This document shows, piece by piece, positions 1 through 5,156 of a stretch of 5,156 bases of DNA. Under the pieces are notes generated by a model. It made no database searches. It had not been told where the DNA came from and saw nothing but the letters and a program-made list of their open reading frames with translations. Position numbers and translations under genes: made by a program. How positions within the stretch are numbered: position 1 is the first letter of the stretch; each line of letters begins with the position of its first letter. The stretch is from positions 1 to 5,156 of the forward strand of contig JAZFYD010000158.1 in the NCBI GenBank assembly GCA_036443405.1, in the 5' to 3' direction. The stretch is from JAZFYD01 sp036443405 (GTDB lineage: Bacteria > Planctomycetota > PLA2).

Positions 1-552
1 GAGGAAGGCCGGCGCGTGTTCGCCTACGACTTCGCGACCAACCTGGTACCCGGCATCGAGGGCATCAACAGCTACTGGCGCGACATCGGGACGCTGGAGG
101 CGTACTACGACGCCGCGATGGATCTCACGGCGCCGGTGCCGCAACTCGACCTTTCCAACCAACAGTGGCCGGTGCATCGAAACGCCGTCGGTGGCCCGCC
201 GTCCCGCATGCTTTGCGGCGGCAGCGAGAACTCCCGGATCGTCCGGACCGTCGCGGGCACTGGTAATCAATTTCTTGGCTGCACCGTGATCGGCAGCGTC
301 CTGAGCCGCAACATCCAGATTCTCGATGAGTCGTTGGTGGAGGGTTCGATCCTCATGGACGACGCCGTGATCGGGCCCGGCTGCAGGGTCCGCCGCGCGA
401 TCCTGGACAAGAACGTCGTGCTGCCGCCTGGTACGGAGGTGGGCTACAACGCGAGCGCCGACCGCGAACGCGGCTGGCACGTGACCGAAACCGGCATCAC
501 GGTCATCTCGAAAGAGCCCGCAACCAAACCGATCACCACGCTGGATCTGTAA
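1..552 (+). CDS. glgC: Glucose-1-phosphate adenylyltransferase (ADP-glucose pyrophosphorylase), C-terminal part, 5'-truncated by window edge
   Basis: The reading frame is open from base 1 to a TAA at 550-552. It gives 183 residues, which is the last 40-45% of a protein usually about 420 residues long. GlgC makes ADP-glucose and pyrophosphate from ATP and glucose-1-phosphate in the cytoplasm, the committed step of bacterial glycogen synthesis. The visible part starts near the end of the nucleotidyltransferase domain with the GlgC signature YWRDIGTLEAYYDAAMDL (window residues about 26-43), followed by the linker containing QWPVHRN. A left-handed beta-helix follows (about residues 80-150), with isoleucine/valine-rich hexapeptide turns such as VIGSVLS, LVEGSILMD and VRRAILDKNVVLPPG. 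The tail DRERGW...TETGITVISK is also typical of GlgC. The catalytic N-terminal part and the start codon are outside the window, so activity and allosteric sites cannot be judged. The gene converges on the minus-strand ligase operon and is not co-transcribed with it. No frameshift is seen. Confidence 0.96.
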   Translation, partial: EEGRRVFAYDFATNLVPGIEGINSYWRDIGTLEAYYDAAMDLTAPVPQLDLSNQQWPVHRNAVGGPPSRMLCGGSENSRIVRTVAGTGNQFLGCTVIGSVLSRNIQILDESLVEGSILMDDAVIGPGCRVRRAILDKNVVLPPGTEVGYNASADRERGWHVTETGITVISKEPATKPITTLDL

Positions 553-554
553 CC

Positions 555-615
555 GAAAACGGTTCCTGCAGAAAACGGTTCCTCAGAAAACGGTTCCTGC
601 AGAAAACGGTTCCTG
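555..615. repeat. Tandem direct repeat, four copies of a 15/16-bp unit
   Basis: The unit GAAAACGGTTCCTGCA occurs head to tail at 555-570, 571-585, 586-601 and 602-615. The second copy lacks the G of the terminal TGCA and is 15 bp long. The fourth stops after CCTG and runs into GGAACC. The first copy begins 2 bases after the glgC TAA. That copy, with the bases before it, forms a small inverted repeat AACCG-AAAA-CGGTT (551-564), which includes part of the stop codon. The last copy ends in another, GGTTCC-T-GGAACC (608-620). There are no spacers, so it is not CRISPR-like. Function is unknown. Near-perfect copies suggest recent slippage or duplication. Confidence 0.93.
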
Positions 616-617
616 GA

Positions 618-647
618 ACCGCACGGCAGCTGCGCAACCGGTGCGGT
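618..647. repeat. Inverted repeat, 7-bp arms
   Basis: ACCGCAC at 618-624 is complementary to GTGCGGT at 641-647. The 16-nt loop itself contains the palindrome GCAGCTGC at 626-633. It lies just after the tandem repeat, and its left arm overlaps the GGAACC of the preceding small palindrome, so alternative pairings are possible. No T-run follows on either strand, so it would be a poor intrinsic terminator by itself. Confidence 0.5.
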
Positions 648-659
648 GTACACGAGTTG

Positions 660-700
660 CAGCGGCTGAGTGCGGCACCCGCGTACGCACCCTGCCGCTG
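660..700. repeat. Two-tier inverted repeat (interrupted hairpin)
   Basis: CAGCGGC at 660-666 pairs with GCCGCTG at 694-700. Inside it, GTGCG at 670-674 pairs with CGCAC at 686-690. The two stems are separated by 3 unpaired bases on each side (TGA and CCT), and the apical loop is 11 nt (675-685). This makes a 12-bp GC-rich hairpin with a symmetrical internal loop. It could fold in the 3' RNA of either converging unit. Function is inferred only from position. Confidence 0.55.
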
Positions 701-719
701 TCAGATTCCGGCAACCGCC

Positions 720-742
720 TCGGAGCGCGATTTCGCCTCCGA
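720..742. repeat. Short hairpin with one-base bulge
   Basis: TCGGAG at 720-725 pairs with CTCCGA at 737-742. After a bulged C at 726, GCG at 727-729 pairs with CGC at 734-736, leaving the loop ATTT. The hairpin ends one base before the strong GCAA-loop hairpin at 744-765, so the two could stack in a transcript. Confidence 0.5.
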
Positions 743-743
743 A

Positions 744-765
744 AGTGCGGCAGCAATGCCGCACT
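744..765. terminator. Perfect 9-bp hairpin with GCAA tetraloop; possible terminator or 3'-end structure
   Basis: AGTGCGGCA at 744-752 and TGCCGCACT at 757-765 are exact complements around the loop GCAA, a GNRA tetraloop that is very stable in RNA when read on the plus strand. It lies about 190 bases after the glgC stop and 71 bases beyond the stop of the minus-strand operon, so it is placed to act at the 3' end of either. Read on the plus strand it is followed by CGATC with no T-run. On the minus strand only a TTT run that begins in the stem follows it. It therefore does not match a classical intrinsic terminator, and a role in protecting RNA 3' ends is equally possible. Confidence 0.4.
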
Positions 766-835
766 CGATCACCATAAACACCTATGCTGCAGCAGCTTAC
801 AGCGACCAAATGGGGATCCTGGTACCGTCCGGGGG

Positions 836-2068
836 TCAGCCGCTGGGCGGATAATTGCGGTCTTCCGGCCAGATCGCGACGCTGGCGCCGGTCCAGTCCA
901 TGTCTTTGTTCCAGTCCACGCCCATCATCTTGCCGCGGCCCAGGCGCGTGAGGTTCAGAAGCAACGTCATCTTCTCGTCGCCGTCCGGGCGCGCGAACAT
1001 CATGCGGATCTCCGCCTTCACCTTTTCGCCATCGGGCGCGACGAGGCGCGGGGCGTAGATGATCTTTCTCTGCAACATCCAGAGATCGCGCTCGTTCTCC
1101 GGCACGGCGGCCACGTCGGCGTGGGTCGGCTCGACGTTCACGCCCGCGCCGGCAAACGAGTACAGCGGCTTCAAAACGTAGTTGCCGATGTCCTCCGGGA
1201 TCTCGTCGAGGTCGGACAACAGCCGCGTCTTCGGAACCGCCTCATGGTCGAGATGCAACAGCGCCGTCTTCGACCAGATGAAAAACCACGCGGGGTTGGG
1301 CGCCCACTCGACGTCCAGGCGCTTCCGCAAGTCGTAAGGAACGGCGTGCCCGTCCCGCTCGGCCTCATCGTAGATCACGCGGTGATAGATGCGCCGCACG
1401 CGAAGACGCCGGCCGTCCTTGTGGCGAAAGACCTGATCGTTCTCGATTTCGATCTCGTCCAGGCCGACGTAGTCGACGCCAAACCAACGGTGCGTCACGG
1501 CGAAATCCGGAAACGTCTTCTGCGTTTCCGGTTCGATATCGAGCAGGATGACGTCGTTCGGTTCGTGCCCGCCCAAAAGCGTCCGACGAAGCAGCGCCAG
1601 CGCGCGGTGCCGATCGAACCCGCTCATGAACAGCCGCCAGGAATCCGGCATGTCCGGCCGATCCGCCAGGTAAGTGGCCCAGACATCCGCCAACAGGATC
1701 TGGAAACCGTAGAGACTCGGGCAGCCCTGCAACTCCACGCACTGACACCCGAGCGAGCCGTCCGCGTTCTCCGTGATGGCGAAGTCGATGGCCGCGAACT
1801 GCGGCAACGCCTCGTCGCGCGGCGTCCGGTACTGCTCGGGAACCTCGGCCTCTCGCGCGGCGACAAACGCCGGATCCGCGATCTGCTCCAGGATCTCCTC
1901 CGAAGCGCGGGAGAGCCGGTCCCAGAACTCCGGCGGCAGAAACAGCGGCGTCTCCGCCACGCGAAACTCGATCTTGCGGCCGACGCGCCGTTCGAGCTCG
2001 TCGAGAAAACGACGGTACAGTTCCGGGCTCCACGCCTCGTTGAAACGCGCGCGGAGTCCCGGATCCAT
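836..2068 (-). CDS. Circularly permuted ATP-grasp amide ligase-like protein (glutathionylspermidine-synthase-type layout)
   Basis: This is the last gene of the operon, 410 residues, probably cytoplasmic with no signal peptide or membrane segment. It appears to be an ATP-grasp enzyme with permuted order. The part that normally ends the fold comes first: IDFAITE at 94-100 and CVELQGCPSLYGFQ at 110-123, the position of the metal-binding E-x-N motif. The middle resembles the pre-ATP-grasp domain of permuted ligases (VILLDIEPETQKTFPDFAV, GVDYVGLDEIEI, RRIYHRVIYDE, about 173-235). The ATP-binding segment NYVLKPLYSFAGAGV, with K300, comes at 296-310. AEIRMMF (352-358) and LLLNLTRLGRGKMMGVDWNK (369-388) follow. 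Such enzymes join a carboxylate to an amine via an acyl phosphate; the substrate here is unknown. The motif reads E-L-Q (112-114), not E-x-N. The ATG at 2068 overlaps the upstream stop as TGATG, which suggests translational coupling, and no clear Shine-Dalgarno is seen. The open frame continues upstream to 2287 with an Arg/His-rich stretch that is only the shadow of the upstream gene. The fold assignment is by motif reading, not by search. Confidence 0.78.
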   Translation of the reverse strand: MDPGLRARFNEAWSPELYRRFLDELERRVGRKIEFRVAETPLFLPPEFWDRLSRASEEILEQIADPAFVAAREAEVPEQYRTPRDEALPQFAAIDFAITENADGSLGCQCVELQGCPSLYGFQILLADVWATYLADRPDMPDSWRLFMSGFDRHRALALLRRTLLGGHEPNDVILLDIEPETQKTFPDFAVTHRWFGVDYVGLDEIEIENDQVFRHKDGRRLRVRRIYHRVIYDEAERDGHAVPYDLRKRLDVEWAPNPAWFFIWSKTALLHLDHEAVPKTRLLSDLDEIPEDIGNYVLKPLYSFAGAGVNVEPTHADVAAVPENERDLWMLQRKIIYAPRLVAPDGEKVKAEIRMMFARPDGDEKMTLLLNLTRLGRGKMMGVDWNKDMDWTGASVAIWPEDRNYPPSG

Positions 2069-3108
2069 CAGGCGCCGTCCCGGAGATAGCGCCCGCCGAC
2101 CATCACGGGCTCTTTGTCGAACCAAATCGAGAAGTCGCGGCCGACCACGTCGATGTGAGTGGTCGAGGACCAATCCGCGCCTGTGTGTTCCGCGTATGGA
2201 TGACCGAACGCGATGTGGACGCCGGGGATCTTCTCGTCCTGCAGCATGTTGCCGATGATATGCGTCACGGCGAGGTTGGTGCCGCACGCGAACTCGCCGA
2301 CGCGATTGGAGTTCTCATCCGTCGACGTGTACTCGCGAAAGTCCCGCAACGCGCCCTCATGATCGCACTCGGTCTTCACGATGCGGCTGTTCTCGATCTC
2401 GATGCGCAACGGTGACGCGCTCATATCGCCGTATTTCTGCGCAAGCCAATCCCCGAGCACACCATCGACGACAAAGACTCCGTCCACGCGCGCGGGCGCG
2501 GTGAACGTCTCGCCGCCGGGCAGGTTGCCCCATTTCTCCCGCTGGATCAGGCCGCTCGTGTTGAACCAGCGGATGTTCTTGTCGAACGTCGCGCGCAGGT
2601 CCGTACCGGCCGGCGTCGTGCAGGTGATCTCGTTGGCCTTCTCGGCCCGCTCCATCACCCAGCGCGTCAGTTCGTCGATCTTGTTGAAGTCGCCGCGCAT
2701 GCCCTCTTTCATGATCTGCTCGGTGATACCGACCATGTGGGCGTGACGCATGTTGCGTTCGTTGACGACGGCGGTCATCGCGCGGCGCATGTCGAGTTCG
2801 CCGGGCTGCGCGTCCGCCGCGAAGATCGAAACGTCCGACATCCGCAGCGCCGTCTCGACCACGGCCGGAAGGCTGCGCACGGGGCGCTCGGTGCACTCTT
2901 CGAGGATAACGGTGTGCAGCGTCGCGCCGACATCGCGCACCTCGGCCGCAAGGGCGGAGCACACCGGCAGAGTGCTGCGCGAACCGATGAGGCAAACCGC
3001 CTCGTCGGGTTGGATCGCGAGGCAGGTGCGAATCCCGCTGCGGGCGCCCGGAGTCAGCTCGGGGTCAAAGTCGATGAGGGAAAGATCGGCGGCCGGGGGT
3101 AGCGTCAT
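2068..3108 (-). CDS. M29-type (AmpT/AmpS-like) metallo-aminopeptidase homologue
   Basis: With the ATG at 3108 the protein is 346 residues, somewhat shorter than the roughly 400-410 of classical M29 aminopeptidases. M29 enzymes remove N-terminal residues using two divalent metal ions. The C-terminal half carries the expected metal-site pattern: NLPGGETFTAP (E200), GEFACGTN (E272), DEKIPGVHIAFGHPY (H298) and THIDVV (H318, D320). Y305 lies seven residues after H298, matching the spacing of the catalytic tyrosine in this family. It is thus likely an active hydrolase. Ligand assignments are by eye. There is no signal peptide, so cytoplasmic action on a peptide or pseudopeptide made by the neighbouring ligases is plausible, for trimming, recycling or proofreading. 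The start is uncertain. The ATG begins 4 nt after the upstream stop, while an in-frame TTG at 3120 would add four residues and overlap the upstream gene by 8 nt. Neither has a strong Shine-Dalgarno. The TGA overlaps the ATG of the next gene (TGATG). Confidence 0.88.
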   Translation of the reverse strand: MTLPPAADLSLIDFDPELTPGARSGIRTCLAIQPDEAVCLIGSRSTLPVCSALAAEVRDVGATLHTVILEECTERPVRSLPAVVETALRMSDVSIFAADAQPGELDMRRAMTAVVNERNMRHAHMVGITEQIMKEGMRGDFNKIDELTRWVMERAEKANEITCTTPAGTDLRATFDKNIRWFNTSGLIQREKWGNLPGGETFTAPARVDGVFVVDGVLGDWLAQKYGDMSASPLRIEIENSRIVKTECDHEGALRDFREYTSTDENSNRVGEFACGTNLAVTHIIGNMLQDEKIPGVHIAFGHPYAEHTGADWSSTTHIDVVGRDFSIWFDKEPVMVGGRYLRDGA

Positions 3109-3112
3109 GCGG

Positions 3113-4225
3113 TCAGTCAATGTTGAGTCCGTGCTCTGTCTCTTTCAGGATGAAGTCCACGACCGCCTTCAGATCGTTGGTTTTTTTCCAAACCTCGAGC
3201 TGGCGGTCGGCACCGGTCCCGCGGGCGTAGATCTCACGGATGTACTCCAACTCGGACCGGACCCCCAGAGGATCCACGACATCATCGACAAAATCCAGCA
3301 ACTCGTTCATGAGCTGCACGGACGGCACCTCGCGCATCTTGCCCAGATCGATCAGATTCCGCTCCGTGCCCCACCTGGCGGCCCGCCACTTGTTCTCCAT
3401 GATCAGCGAGCGGCGGTGGAGGCGGAACGAGAGATTCTGCTTGTGGAGGTTATAGAGCTTGGCGACTATGGCCTGGCAGAGGGCAACGATCGCGATTGTC
3501 TCGTCCACGCGCATGGGCACGTCGCAGCAGCGGAACTCGAGGGTGGGATAGCGCCAGTGCGGGCGGATGTCCCACCAGATCATCTTGCCGTTGTCGATGC
3601 TGTTCGTCTTGACCAGGTCGTCGACGAGCTCCCGGAATTCACTGTGGCTGTTGAACGCCTCCGGGATGCCGGTGCGCGGGAACTTCTCGAAAACCTTGGT
3701 GCGGTAGGACTTCCAGCCGGTTTCGCGCCCGCACCAGAACGGGGAGCTGACCGACAGCGCCATCACGTGCGGCACGAAGTACCGCGCCATGTTGAAGACG
3801 TGGATCAGGGTCTCGGGGTCGTCGAGGCCAACGTGCACGTGCAAACCGAAGATGACGTTGGCGCGCGCGACGACCTGTAGATCGTCGAGGATGCGGTTGT
3901 AGCGCTCGTGGTCGGTGGTCTCGACGTCGCTCCAGTGCGTGAACGGGTGCGTGCCGGCCGCGCCGATGCGCAGTCCCTGCTTGCGGGCCAGCTCACAGAT
4001 GGTCTTGCGCGTGTTCGTGACCTCGCGCCGCGCCTCGCCGATGTCCGCGCAGACCTTCGAGCCGATCTCGATGACGCTCTTGTGCAGCTCGCGCTGAATC
4101 TGGTCGGGCAGCAGCGCCTCGCTGTCCTCGAACATCTGTGACACGTGCGAACGCAGTCCGCGCGTCTCCGGATCGATAATCTGGAACTCTTCCTCGATGC
4201 CCAGCGTGAAGTCCGGGAGCTTCAC
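3113..4225 (-). CDS. GCS2/YbdK-family carboxylate-amine ligase (glutamate-cysteine ligase type 2 fold)
   Basis: This 370-residue protein matches the usual length of the YbdK-like GCS2 family (about 370). Motifs in order are FTLGIEEEFQIIDPET (6-21, acidic metal/ATP site E11-E13), GTHPF (91-95), GLHVHVG (127-133), WWDIRPH (217-223), TLEFRCCDVP (228-237) and ENKWRAARWG (277-286). Members of this glutamine-synthetase-like fold activate a carboxylate with ATP and join it to an amine. E. coli YbdK has weak gamma-glutamylcysteine synthetase activity, while true substrates of most members are unknown. Glutamate plus cysteine is possible here but not shown. The GTG start at 4225 is preferred because GGAG lies 5 nt upstream, the start overlaps the preceding stop as GTGA, and homology begins within a few residues. 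The frame stays open upstream to 4696, but that stretch is Arg-rich shadow sequence of the upstream ATP-grasp gene. It is the second gene of the operon, between the first ATP-grasp ligase and the M29 homologue. Confidence 0.93.
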   Translation of the reverse strand: MKLPDFTLGIEEEFQIIDPETRGLRSHVSQMFEDSEALLPDQIQRELHKSVIEIGSKVCADIGEARREVTNTRKTICELARKQGLRIGAAGTHPFTHWSDVETTDHERYNRILDDLQVVARANVIFGLHVHVGLDDPETLIHVFNMARYFVPHVMALSVSSPFWCGRETGWKSYRTKVFEKFPRTGIPEAFNSHSEFRELVDDLVKTNSIDNGKMIWWDIRPHWRYPTLEFRCCDVPMRVDETIAIVALCQAIVAKLYNLHKQNLSFRLHRRSLIMENKWRAARWGTERNLIDLGKMREVPSVQLMNELLDFVDDVVDPLGVRSELEYIREIYARGTGADRQLEVWKKTNDLKAVVDFILKETEHGLNID

Positions 4226-5151
4226 ACCGTCTCCGGCCAGCGGCCCGTGATCTCGATCGGTTGCGGATTGCGGGCGCGGTGGATCAGAAACTCCGCGGCG
4301 TGCTCGAGCACCCAGGCGAAGTTCGCGTCGCCCACGCTGCCGGGCTCCGCGTCGGGACACGGGTTGGTGAAATCGATCGCGTAGGGAACGCCATCGCGCA
4401 CCGCGAGCTCCACGGTATTGAAGTCGTAACCCAGCGCCCCGCAGAGCGCGAGCACGTCGCGACGCAAGCGCGCCTCCATGTCCGGCTCGATCGGATCCGG
4501 GTTCTTCACATAGCGCTCGTGATGCGGCGATTTCGGGGAGTACTCCATCAGGTGCACGTGTTCGCGACCGATGCCGTAGCAACGGTAGTAGTGGCTGAAG
4601 TCGATCTCCTCCTGCGCCATCATGCAGAGGTCGCGCGAGTCGCGATACGCCGCGAGGAATTCGTCCGGCGTCTTGCAGCGGTAGACGTCTTTCCAACCGC
4701 CGCCGTAGGCCGGCTTCACGAACGCGGGCAGGCCGATGTATTCAAAGACCTCTTCCCAGTCGAGCGGGAACTTCAGGTTCGAAAACGAATCGCTCTCGGT
4801 TCCGGGCGGGTGATCCTGGTGCGGAAGCAACACGGTCTTCGGATTCGCAACACCGACCCGCTCCGCGACCAGGCAACCGAAGTACTTGTCGTCCGCCGAG
4901 AACCAGAACGGGTTGTTGACGACCTGACCGCCCTGGATGACGACCTGCTTGAGCATCGTCCGATAGAACGGAACCTCGTGGCTGATCCGGTCGAGGATCA
5001 CGTCGTACGGAAGTTTTTGGTCGATCCGCAGGTGTCCGACCGAAACCGGTTCGCCGACGACGTCGCCGCCGCTGCGGCGCGTGATTTCCTGCGCAAGGGC
5101 GTGCGGGAAGTTCCGCTCCATCCCGAAAAGAATGCCTACCGTCTTGGCCAT
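4222..5151 (-). CDS. ATP-grasp ligase, RimK/D-Ala-D-Ala-ligase-like
   Basis: This 309-residue protein is the first gene of the operon visible in the window, with a conventional length for a single ATP-grasp ligase. The N-terminal pre-ATP-grasp domain starts MAKTVGILFGMERNFP. YDVILDRISHEVPFYRTMLK (49-68), VVNNPFWFSADDKY (77-90) and VANPKTVLLPH (101-111) match the RimK-like pattern of a choice of strand, a DK motif and a GV-x-P-x-T motif. The ATP-binding strand and glycine loop are FVKPAYGGGWKDVYR (144-158, K146). EEID (181-184) marks the adenine-linker region, and VELAVRDGVPYAIDFTNPCPD (247-267) carries the probable metal residues E248, D260 and N263. Such enzymes form an amide or peptide bond through an acyl phosphate; the substrate is unknown. 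The ATG at 5151 leaves only 5 upstream bases in the window, so its ribosome-binding site and the promoter are not visible. A further upstream gene cannot be excluded. Its TGA overlaps the GTG of the GCS2 gene. Confidence 0.9.
   Translation of the reverse strand: MAKTVGILFGMERNFPHALAQEITRRSGGDVVGEPVSVGHLRIDQKLPYDVILDRISHEVPFYRTMLKQVVIQGGQVVNNPFWFSADDKYFGCLVAERVGVANPKTVLLPHQDHPPGTESDSFSNLKFPLDWEEVFEYIGLPAFVKPAYGGGWKDVYRCKTPDEFLAAYRDSRDLCMMAQEEIDFSHYYRCYGIGREHVHLMEYSPKSPHHERYVKNPDPIEPDMEARLRRDVLALCGALGYDFNTVELAVRDGVPYAIDFTNPCPDAEPGSVGDANFAWVLEHAAEFLIHRARNPQPIEITGRWPETV
4231..4234 (-). promoter_or_regulatory. Shine-Dalgarno GGAG for the GCS2 gene, decides the GTG start
   Basis: On the minus strand GGAG is followed by the 5-nt spacer ACGGT and then GTG at 4225-4223. 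It lies inside the last codons of the upstream ATP-grasp gene (Pro-Glu-Thr-Val-stop). Together with the GTGA overlap it supports GTG 4225 as the start of the GCS2 gene and indicates coupled translation of the two ligases. Confidence 0.7.
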
Positions 5152-5156
5152 GGTGC

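Larger units (their letters stand above)
553..835. other. Convergent intergenic region with tandem repeats and hairpins
   Basis: This 283-bp stretch separates the glgC stop from the stop of the minus-strand operon, so both flanking units end here. I see no convincing gene in it: short open frames exist on both strands but none has a ribosome-binding site or recognisable protein. It starts with a four-copy tandem repeat. It then carries inverted repeats at 618-647, 660-700, 720-742 and 744-765. From 766 to 835 I see only a GCTGCAGC palindrome near 786-793 and no further structure. A role in terminating one or both units is reasonable, but no canonical T-tract terminator is present. Confidence 0.7.

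Noticed and set aside
555..615. Possible CRISPR array
   Set aside because: The copies are directly adjacent, without unique spacers, and the unit is only 16 bp. No cas gene is present.
444..809. Minus-strand open frame (121 codons) covering the intergenic region and the glgC end
   Set aside because: It crosses the tandem repeat and the antisense of glgC, with Cys/Arg-rich content and no motif; judged a chance frame.
814..826. Adjacent GGATCC and GGTACC sites resembling a cloning linker
   Set aside because: Two six-base sites close together can arise by chance, and no vector sequence flanks them.
657..854. Small plus-strand open frame in the intergenic region (65 codons)
   Set aside because: It has no Shine-Dalgarno, runs through three of the hairpins and into the end of the minus-strand gene, and resembles no known protein.
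641..2089. Long plus-strand open frame (482 codons) antisense to the permuted ATP-grasp gene
   Set aside because: It is rich in Arg, Ala, Val and His with no recognisable motif, and mirrors a real gene on the other strand. Such frames are expected in GC-rich DNA.
2069..2287. N-terminal extension of the permuted ATP-grasp gene by 73 residues
   Set aside because: The extension is Arg/His-rich, overlaps the metal-site coding part of the M29 gene and looks like an out-of-frame shadow. The ATG at 2068 in the TGATG overlap is a better start.
2750..3880. Plus-strand open frame (376 codons) antisense to the peptidase and GCS2 genes
   Set aside because: It spans the junction of two well-supported minus-strand genes, has low-complexity composition and no family motifs.
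4226..4696. N-terminal extension of the GCS2 gene to 4696
   Set aside because: The extra residues are an Arg-rich shadow of the ATP-grasp gene. GCS2 homology begins right after the GTG at 4225, which has a GGAG ribosome-binding site.
1..5151. Functional link between glgC and the ligase operon
   Set aside because: The genes converge, so they do not share a transcript, and nothing in the ligase proteins points to glycogen metabolism.

Overview
This GC-rich bacterial window holds one truncated gene on the plus strand and four tightly packed genes on the minus strand. The two transcription units converge on a 283-bp intergenic region. No rRNA, tRNA, transposase or CRISPR array is visible. The taxonomic source cannot be fixed from the sequence. 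High GC, a GlgC of the ordinary bacterial type and this kind of ligase cluster would fit an environmental group such as Acidobacteriota, but that is a guess.

Positions 1-552 (+) are the C-terminal 183 codons of glucose-1-phosphate adenylyltransferase (GlgC, glycogen synthesis). Its start lies upstream of the window. Positions 553-835 are intergenic. They begin with four head-to-tail copies of a 15/16-bp unit, directly after the glgC stop, and continue with several inverted repeats. The last of these is a perfect 9-bp stem closed by a GCAA tetraloop.

Positions 836-5151 (-) form one compact operon, read from right to left. It encodes a RimK/D-Ala-D-Ala-ligase-like ATP-grasp enzyme (5151-4222), a GCS2/YbdK-type carboxylate-amine ligase (4225-3113), an M29-type metallo-aminopeptidase homologue (3108-2068) and a second ATP-grasp enzyme that appears circularly permuted (2068-836). 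The junctions are a GTGA overlap, a 4-nt gap (or an 8-nt overlap if a TTG start is used) and a TGATG overlap. The four proteins are therefore probably made together in a fixed ratio.

Three ATP-dependent carboxylate-amine/thiol ligase folds plus one peptidase in one operon point to a pathway that builds, and perhaps trims, a small peptide-like metabolite or peptide tag. The logic resembles glutathione to glutathionylspermidine: a GCS2 step, an ATP-grasp step, then a permuted ATP-grasp step. Comparative genomics has previously noted neighbourhoods mixing GCS2 and ATP-grasp amidoligases with peptidases. I know of no characterised product for this exact four-gene set, and substrate and product cannot be read from the sequence. 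This operon is the most interesting part of the window.
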